Origin: Artemisia argyi
Taxonomy: Eukaryota; Streptophyta; Magnoliopsida; Asterales; Asteraceae
Length of the DNA: 64,000 bases
NCBI GenBank assembly: GCA_030686995.1
Contig: CM060693.1
Span: 120,741,228-120,805,227 of the forward strand
Reading direction: 5' to 3'
Shown in pieces: positions 35,901 to 46,446 of the stretch. The position numbers were made by a program, and so were the translations under genes. Under the pieces are notes generated by a model. That model was not told the DNA's origin. It made no database searches and worked only from the letters and a program-made list of their open reading frames with translations. Within the stretch, counting starts at the first letter, position 1. Every line of letters begins with the position of its first letter.

Positions 35901-38900
35901 GATACATATAATGATCACCTCGGATCTTCACAAGGGTCGATCAGTTGTTTATCAGTTGTGCATGGTAAGATGGTTCTTTGTAACTTTGGTTGCTAGTTGT
36001 GACGCAGGAGCACAAACATTTTCAGTATGTTCTCCAACATCAAAGAAAAATCTGGAACGATCCAAAAATCCAATATCTACGAGGCATATATATATATGGC
36101 TGGGAAGACCTTTATTTCTAGTTTTTAATGCAACAAACGGTTAAGCGTTTGGAGTTTCCTAGAGAGAGTTATGCTTGTTTTTCTACAGCCTGTTTATTGG
36201 GCAGATTCATCCGAATCTTGTCCTATCTTTTGAGTTTCAAGTCTTTTGAGTGTCTTATGTATTTATTAATAGTCTTTTATGATTTATAATTCATTTAATA
36301 AGTCTTTTGGTGTGTCAAGGGAGTTGGGGTTATGTCCCAAAACCTTATGAAAAGTTGAGTCTATAGCCAAGCATGGCAAGTGATGTTTTGATCAAATTTC
36401 CTGAGTGAAAAATAAAGCTTTAAGCTTTCTATCTTGTTCTGCATCTCTTTGGTTGATTCCATTGAGTGGTGAACTATCTTTAACTATACATCTTCAAGGT
36501 GGATTCCTCGAAGTGGTGAGTTATATTATGCCCCGTATCTTCATGGTGGATTCCTTGAAGTGGTGAGCATCGTTGTCCATTTTGTGTCGAACCCGATACG
36601 TCATCCTACCCATTACTTACCCGGCATCAAGTTGTCTCGCCATGTAGTTAATTTTGTGGTCTTATACTGTAGAAAGATGGTTCTTAGTATGTGTTACTGT
36701 TAGTATGGTATATGCTCAAAGATTTAGCATAAAGATAGGGAAAATCCAAATGAACCCATTACTTGGATTCTCCTTTTCTTTACTACATTGCATCATATTA
36801 CCAACAAGAGATATAAAAACTGTTTTCCAGCTTATTTCATTGCAGGATATTTCCTAAATGACATGAAAAACTTGAGGGAAAGGTAAAAATACTAACACGA
36901 CTCTCAAAGACTTTAAAGCAAGAGATTCTGGTAGCTGGCCGATTAGATTGCAACTCCTCAAGATACTGGCAAGATTGTTTAGAACGGATTATATAAGAAA
37001 CTAGTAATCTTCTACTACATATAAACAATTCAACTTACAGGTACTCGATAGATGTTTCATTACTAAATGGTGGACAAAGCGTGTCTGGTCCTTTCAAGTC
37101 GCTGATTCTCCTGTATCTCTTTGATTAAATCAACACCGATACTTTGATGAAAATTTCAAGCCAATCAAATTGACATAATGTGTGAAGAATTACTTACACG
37201 TCTGATAAATTTGACAAGAGAGTAATGGTAGAAGGTATTGGTCCCTCCAATCCACTCGCCTGAATCCTTCTGTTATGCATAAACTTTAATCAGTGCAAAT
37301 CGCTCTATACAACAGGTAGAAATTGTAAAAGTAAGAAAATGCCTCACAAACTTCTGAGATTTTTCCATTTCCCTATGTAATCAGGGATCTTCCCAGAAAA
37401 ATTGTTACTACCAATCCGACTGCGAAGGAAATAGATAAAACGATACTCTGTTTTGCCCCACCATATAAAGAATAACAATAAAAAAAATAACCAGGTAGAC
37501 GCGCTCACAATTCCTTCATATTGGTCAGATTTGCAAATGATGCAGGCAACTTCCCCGTGAAGAAGTTGGAGTTTAGAAATCTACAATAAAGATGAAACAC
37601 TTGTATACGAAAACGGCAGAAAACTGAAATACCTAAAAAATCAATAATTGCAAATTTATGAAGTCTTACAGAAACTCAATGCTTGCAAGATTCCCAAGTT
37701 CCTCAGGAATTACACCAGACATCAAGTTGTCCTCTATAGTTCTATTAAATATAGAATAGAACGTACTTATAAACAGCGAAACATAAAAATATAAAAGGTA
37801 TAGCAGATGAAAGATTATTTACAGATAAGTCAATGTGCGGATGTTTCCAAGTTCTTTTGGTATTGATCCAGTTATGCGATTCCCAATAAGAGAACTGTAG
37901 AAGTATAAAATTTACGTCAACTGTTACACATTTAAAAATGATGCCGTGTGTTAGAGATTATACATAGAGAAAGAAGTACATGTGTCTAAGTTGCTGCATG
38001 GAACCCCATTCTAGAGGGATGGTACCACTGAGAAAGTTGTAAGTTAAGTCTCTGTGGGAATCATAAACACAAGTCAGCCACTAAATACAAGCATGACTAT
38101 GGAAGGTAGATCAACAAACAAAAAAATTAAGGAGTGTGCATACATATTTTGGAGGTAAAGAAGATTGGCGAATTCTGGTGGGAGAGTTCCTGGTAGGCTT
38201 TGTCCCTTAAGACTTCTGAATATCATACCAACCAAAAGACATATGAATATATGATAATTCATGTTAACAACTAGAAGATGAAAATGATTGGACCCAAATA
38301 ACAATGATTTAAGATCATTTGAGGCCAAATTTTTTTTACATGGACTAATCTCCACCCTCCATCTTTATTTGATCTAATAGATGAGATTAATCGAACAATT
38401 TAAAAAATCCACTTTCATCATTTTTTTTCAAATATTAATATCTTTCAAACCGTTAATCGTTAAACGAAAAAAAAATACCGTTACGACGAGCATTTAATTA
38501 TCTTTCTATAGATAGGCACTTTGATATATTTTTGACAAAAAAAAAAAAAAAATCGTTTCTTTCACGTTTTTGTTCGTGGCCGAAAAAATCACATGTGATA
38601 AATGTGAAAAAAACTAAATTTGTTTTTGTCGAAAGTATATCAAAGTGCCCGTCTATAGAAAGATAATTAAATGCTCGTCGCGATGGTGTAATTATTTCGT
38701 TTAACGGTTAACGGTTTAAGAGATATTTAAATTATAAAAAATGTGTGAAATATTAAAATGCTTTTAATATCAACCATTGATTTCTTTTTATATGGATGGT
38801 GGGGATGAGTCTTTGTATGTAAGAAAAGTTTAATATGTAAAAGAAATTTACTCAATAACAATATGGTTCTCTAGTATAATATAAAACATATCAATTACAT

Positions 38901-41900
38901 ATTCAGGAAATGCACCTTAACATATGACTTTAATGCAAATGTTAAACAATTGAGTTAGCTTTCATTCTTCTACAACTAGTTTTTTTCTAATTCAGAACAT
39001 CAGTTAACACTTAACAGCATAGTATTATTACATACTATTGCTTGGCCATTTCCGAAAAGATGGTGTTTTGTTTTTCCTATAATCATTCATATTTGCGGAA
39101 GACATTATCAAAAAAGACATGTTCAGAATAAGACATAAAGACCCAAGTGGGGATCTTAGTAAACTTACATAGTTAGCATTATAAAAGTGACGGTGTTACG
39201 GGATTAGACTAGAAACGTAGCTAGCTAGATACGCAGGGACTAATGTTGTAAACGTGTAATAGTTAGACTATGATGAGCCTATAAAGTGTGTGTAAGCCTT
39301 TCATATTGAATAATACATTTTTCTGACACATCCTCGCTACACTCTCTCTCTCTAAACTTAAACATGTATTTCATCTCTTTTGATCGATCTCAACCTCCCA
39401 ATCCACAATAATTAACTAGTTTTTGATCCTGCATACATGATCAAGAAGGAAAGAGCGTTACACAGATTTTCACACCCCTCTATCCAATATGAATGTTTTG
39501 AATTCTAGCTCCACTAATATTAAAGAACCTAAACCCTATGTTTTCTCAGCAACAACATTATTGGCAATAATGTGATATTTAGTCTCAAAAATCAACACCA
39601 CGGCCACATAAGTCTTTGTAGGGCTTCTCAAACATAAACTCTACCGTTATTCAACTAAAACGTTATTCCCGATCCTTAAAAATATTATCTCTAACTAGGA
39701 ATTTAATGTTGAAAAGGAAGCCCTCTTTACAAGAGATTCTCTAAAAAAAGTGCATGTGACAATGGTATGTTTGGCGAAATGAGGTGAAGCTATAGCCGGA
39801 TAGCTGAGGCTTGAAGCCGGAGCTTATATTATAAGCCGAAAGCTGGAGTATATATTTTTATAAAACTGTTTGGCGAATTAATTGGAGTTGAAGAATATTT
39901 ATGTAAACTATAGAAAAAATACATGAAATCAAAATTCACATATGTTTTAAGCTTTTCCGTGTTAAGAACATGTTTTCTCATGAATAGTTAAACTCACTGA
40001 ATTTCTATGTCTTGTCTCAAACTTCAATTGAGTTTTCAATTTCCAAATTGAATAACAGAAGGTTTATCTTATTCACTTAATCTCTTATTATATAAGAGAA
40101 GATATAAAAAGTCACTTAATCTCTTATTATATAAGAGAAGATATAAAAAGTGAAAACTAATTTTTCCATTAACTAGTGAGATAGCTCAATTTAAAAATGA
40201 GCTTTTTGATTGGCAAATAAAAGTCAAAACGGATTTCATTTTGGTCATACTAATCTAAATTTTATCTACCAATATAAATATGTATAAAAACACGTGTCGA
40301 TTTTGTGAAAAAAAAAAATCCTTAAAAAATGAGGTAATAGTATAACTTTAGTTATTAAATTTTAAATTATATGACTTAAGTAAACCTACCAGTTTTCATA
40401 TTTTTACTAATTTTATAAATTCAACAAAAACCCATATTATTACAATTATACATTGAATTAATTTGTATGCACGGAATTATAAATATCAAACAGAAAACAT
40501 GAGTTAATGTAATGTGTAAATGAATACAAATGATTGTACATAAGAACGATTAATGTTAATCCAAGATTTATTAAATATATCCGGGAAAGTATTTTTTTTA
40601 CCATTCGCGTTAAATAACGACTCAAGGTATTCCTCTTTATGCGTTTAATCCGTGCGTACATAAATAAGGTTTATTAATACTATTATTAACATGAACATAA
40701 ATATAAAAAGGGTTTGTCTAACTTGTGTCCTAGGGGCACAAGTTAAGCACACTAAAAAACAGCAGGGTCCCATAGAAAAGGACATAAGGATCCACGAAAC
40801 TGTACTTTTCTGTGGATCCCTATGTCCTTTTATGTGGGGTCCCCGTTGTCTTTTAGTTTGCTTAACTTGTGCCCCTAGGGCACAAGTTAGAAAAATCCAT
40901 ATAAAAAATACCCGCTATATGAGAAAAAACCCGGTCATTATTTTCTATCTTTTAAAACCCCAAAACCCTAGAACAACAAACAACTGCCACCTTAACTTTT
41001 TCGCCTGCTAAGGCCAACGGTTCTAATCGTGTACAATCTTGTCCGTTATACATCAGCACACTCTCGTTTTTATAGGGTTTAGTTTGCATCGTTACCTAAG
41101 CATCATTCCGTCGATCGAATTTTCTAGTACGCTGGTCAAGGTTAGTCAATTATTCTCCGGTAGAATAGCATAGATTCGGGTCATGGGGAGGTCGTGGTTC
41201 AGATTGGTGGTGGTATCCTTTTGTCTTTCAGATCGGCCTTAGTTGTTCGTCTCGGGTAGTTTCAGATAGTGATGGTATTATGGTTTAGCGAGGTAGTGTC
41301 ATGCTAATGTCGAGGTAGTGGTCGTTTGCTAAGGAAATCGACGGGATCAAGTAGGGTTAGTGTCTCAGTTCGGATTGTTTGTTTCATGTATGGTAGTTGT
41401 CGATCTGGTCCATTTGGTTTGTTTCTTGTTTAGAGCACCAAGTGCCCTAGAGTTATCCGTCTCGTGTTATAGCAAAAAGTGCTGTAAGCATTTTCCCCCT
41501 ATAACTTCGCACAAAAACACCTTCCTTCCATAACTCAAGTTATAGGACACCCATGGACCCCACATTTTTTTCATTTATTCAAATAAAACAACACATCAAA
41601 CTAAATTGAAAATTCCATTAATAAAAGAAGTACATAAAAAACACACAAAAATAAAAACTGTGGAAAACTAGAAGGGGGGGTTGAATAGTTTACCGCTTTT
41701 TAGATTCTTTTTAACTTGAATATCTTTTACGTTTGCTTAAAGATATAAACACAACGTTATATGTTTGATTTTTTGAAAAGCTTTTTATGTAAATATCAAT
41801 TTTAACTTTACTAGTTTCATACATTGAAAAGCTTTGCTTGTGATAATCTTAACTTTACTTGTTTAGTTATTTAGAAAGCTTTTACTTTTGTTTGAAGATA

Positions 41901-44900
41901 CAAACATGTGGACTTTGACCTCCTCATGAAGGAAGATGGGAAGAGTATTTTGCGTGATCTACAGGAGAGTGATGATGATGCTGATCTATTGTATATGTAG
42001 TTAGTGTTGTTTTGTGGCATGTCACAAATGATCTAGTGGTTGTTCAAGCGGCTGCTTTAGGTTAATGTTGTATTTCAGCCACATTCCATTGAACTTAATT
42101 TTTTTTGTGTAATATATTTTATTGGGGAAACGCTTTATCAAAAAAAAAAAAAAAAAGTATTACTACGTGTACTTACTTGAATGCAAGAATTAAGCTATAG
42201 ACAAGTTTGTTCTATATAAAGATTAAGTTGAGAATAACCTTAGTATGAACTTTAAGGTTGCACGAAATGATAGAGGAGGTGATTATGTGTCACATTTCAA
42301 TGATTTATGTGCCAAACATTGATTCATACACGAGTTCACTGCACTCTATTCACCTCAACAAAATGGTATTGTCAAAAGGAATAACCATACCTTTAAAGAT
42401 ATGGTGTATACCTTGTTATTAAGTTATGACAGCCATAACAAGAACATGGGGGGGGGGGGGGGGAGCCATTTTATCGGCTAATTATCTTTCAAACAAAGAT
42501 ATTTCAAAAGAAAAAGATGAGAACCCCTATGAACTATAGATGGGAAGAAAACCATCCTATAAGTACCACGAATGTGGGGGTGTCTAGGTAAAATATCCGT
42601 ACCAAAACTTAAAGTTCAAACGATTGCACTTAAAAACTGTAGATTTCATTCATTGGATATGCTTACAACAGTAGTGCTTATGATTTTCTTATATATGTTT
42701 TGAAGAATCAGGACATACATATGAATACGATAATGGAATCTAGAAATGCTTCATTATTAGAAAACATGTTTTTGACTTAAATAATAGCATATTTGCATAT
42801 TTTGTACAAATTTAGCTGCGATATTTTCTTGGCAGAAAAGATTGTTTATATTTCGCAGCGATCTTTTCTTGGTGCAAAAGATTGTTTATATTTGGATCCG
42901 ATCTTTTCTTGGTAGAAAAGATAGGTTTTTTTGTATGAATAATGGATCTCTTTCATTAGTTTTTCTACAATCTAACAACGTAAAAAAAACGCACCATTAT
43001 GGTGTCTGCATGACATGCTAAGTTTGTGTGATCTTTCTAACATGTTAGTCAAGTCTGGCAGTACATGTTGTTTCAACTATTATATAGTGGAAACAGACAG
43101 CAAATTTGTTTTATGAGAATCATGTCAAATACGAGCCTCAACTTTTCTTTATTTAAGCTCGATTTTCAATTTTATTGGTATATTCTTTGCTTAATTATTG
43201 CAATCAAGTATCTATTATGATCTTTTACAAATTGTGTCCATTTATCTATTTCTTTTATTATTTACAATTTATTGTTTATTTTAATTTGTTAACTGGTTTT
43301 ATACAATAAAATGTATGGAGTCCCTACAAAGTCGACACCCCCTAACTGTAAATCCTATAAATCCTGCTGCGTCCGTGTACAGGTATTATACTATCTCCGT
43401 CCCAAAATAAACGTCTAATTAACTTTTTGGAGTCTTTGTTGTTCAACTTTGATTGTAAATACTTTTATTTTGTGTTATATAATACTTGATACAAATATAT
43501 GAATAGATTGGTTTTTAAATGTATTTCCATTGGTATAATATTCATCGAGTATTATATAACACAAACAAAAATATTTAAAGTTAAAGTTGAACATAAAATA
43601 CTTCAAAAAAACAACTGAACACTTATTTTGAACGGAAAAAGTAACTATTTAAGATAGATTGTTTTACCTAATCTTATATAAATATTTTACTTAGTAGGTT
43701 AAAAGCTACTTTTAATAAGGGAGGTGATTTGCACACTCTCACAATTGATTGACACATTCAAATTATGAGTGTTTGGACATTTATACCCTTACAGGGTGAA
43801 AATAATTAAAAATGATATGAGGGTATAAAGGTCAAGATACTCATAATTTGAGTGTGCCAATTAATTGTGAGAGTGTGCAAATCACCTCCCAATTAATAAA
43901 GGCAAACTTTCATGTACGTAACTATACATCCCAAAATACACATCCATTTAATTTGTTTTTTTTATAGAACTTCAATTTATAACTAGAGTAAAAGGACCAT
44001 ATATTAGTTAAAGAGAGAGTAATTGTTATTAGTTCTGCAAGGTACATTGTTTATTCATAATTCAATAAGCAACGCTACTTCAAGAGCGATAAAGTAAAAG
44101 TTTGAAAAAAAAAATGGCGCCTTGTAGGAAAACATCCATCATAAGTAAGAGGGTGTTTGGGCTGCGTTTTAAGCCTGATTCTGATTGTCTCGTTTTGAAT
44201 ACGCAGATAGTCTATTTCGAGTGTTTGGGAAGCAAAAGTTGAAAGTGATTATTTCGTTTTGAAGGTCTCCAAATGTAGTTTACAAAAATCACGTAGCTAC
44301 TTGCTTTTGCAATACACGGTTATCTTCACATGCCAATATTTACATAGCTACCCTGACATCTTTGTTTCCCTACTATAAAATAATGGCGCAGATGACTGAT
44401 TTTCATCAGTTTATATACAAGAAATGCAACTTATAGATATATAATAGAGAAGATGTTCCATAGTTTGAGATCTTGACTTTTCCAACGCAGCTATGTGATA
44501 TGAAGTATTGGAATGTGCATTTCAAAGTGTAAAAGTGAGACATAAGCACTCTTACTCCCAACACCCACTAAATTCACATGTTGAATTGTAAGGCCTAGAA
44601 TAATTTAAACTTAAAAATAGTTGGTTTATAATAGTTGGCATTTCTATTCTATATATATCTTGTAAATTCAGATTTTTGTTATAAACTTTAAAATAGGGGT
44701 GAGCATTGGTCCAGGACCGGACCGAGGACCGAATTAGCCAAAAAACCAAGACCGATGATCGGACCGAATGTGGTCGGTCCGGTCCGGTCCGGTCTCGGTC
44801 GGTCCGTCGGTCGGTCCGGTCCAACTAGGCAAAATAATTGGTTTGTGGTCCGGACCGGACCGAGGACCGAATTAGCCAAAAAGCCAAGACCGAGGACCGG

Positions 44901-45343
44901 ACCGAATGTGGTCGGTCCGGTCCGGTTCGGTCTCGGTCGGTCCTTCGGCCGGTCCGATCTGATCGGGTCGTTTGCTCAGCCCTACTTTAAAAGGTCTTTA
45001 TTTTTTAAACTTAAATAAATTAATGATAGAGAAGAATGTCATTTATGGCAATTTACTAATTTTACCTATTAACTCAATGAACGAGACATCATGGCCCGTG
45101 CGATGCACTAGCTTTATTCACAATGAAATAATCATATTTGCATTTGAGGCAAAAAATGTCCTAGTTAAGTTGAGACGTTGATTTCTTTTGAATATTGAGT
45201 CTCAATCATTACTTGTTGATTTTTAAAGATTGTTGAGTTTTAAAGGTTAATGTTAATGTTGATGTTAAGTATAGCATAAGGGCCCGTTTGGTTTGTAGAC
45301 GGGTTTAGGATTAGGATTTGGATTTGATGTATGAAAAAGAAAA

Positions 45344-45414
<71 letters not shown>

Positions 45415-45593
45415 GATCAAATAGGAATAATAATTAAAATAAGAAGGATAAGAAGTAATCACAACCATATATTTTAGATGCACCTACAAAAGTGGATGCA
45501 TGTTCCTTCAAATTTTCCCTCCTAATTTGAAATGTGTGGCTAGAATTACTTCTTATTCTTCCCATTTTAATTATTCTTCTTACTTGATCCCTT

Positions 45594-45665
<72 letters not shown>

Positions 45666-46367
45666 AATGAGTTTCCCCTATTGAATGTGAGCATTAATGC
45701 CACAAGTTAAGAAACTCAAATATATACTTTAAGCTAATGAATTGTGTACATGCCACCAAATCAAAGGCTCTGTAAACAAAAGATGCATTCAGGTTTAGTG
45801 TGAACTTGAGGTTGACATGCATATAAGTGTGTTATGTGTCAAAGATTGAAGTAATACATGTAACCTACTCGAAAATACATTACCTTTGGTTGATTATAGC
45901 AAAATCAAGTATCTTGAGCAAGTTCTTTGTTGCACCCTACACCCCTAACATAGCGGCAAAATGACATCCAAAGGGGCTGAATATACACTCATTTTGGATG
46001 CAATGAGGAAGTTATATTTATAGTCACTTCTCTAAATTAAGTTTAGGTTGTGCGGTTATATGAAAAGACTAATTTTAATGGTGAATTAATGAAAAAGTTA
46101 AAGAAGATGAAAGAGGTGCCATTGTTCCGTTTAGTAATCAACATTTATTTTGTAAGACTCGATATTTGAAGGCAAATGAAATTATGTATTATTAAAAGCT
46201 CTTAAAAGGCTTCAAAATAAATAAGCAAGGCTTTATACATTTGAGCTTAAAAGCTCTTTAAAGCTTTAAAATAAGCTCGGCATGTACATAATTCATTAGC
46301 TTAAACTACATATTTGTGTTTCTTAGCTTGTGGCATTAATGCTCACATTCAATAGGGGGAACTCATT

Positions 46368-46446
<79 letters not shown>

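Noticed and set aside
38144..38215. Idea that the kinase is truncated 5' of this LRR exon
   Set aside because: Two further exons with matching phase and family sequence were found 9 kb away (47,378-47,219 and 47,538-47,457).
40710..40898. microRNA precursor
   Set aside because: The long near-perfect hairpin is explained by a MITE with a 9-bp target duplication; no small-RNA evidence available.
44552..45018. Arg/Gly/Pro-rich frames on both strands
   Set aside because: They are the repetitive interior of the hAT-type MITE.
45265..45483. Frame with Tyr-Ile run
   Set aside because: Also (TA)n plus a fold-back arm; not a gene.
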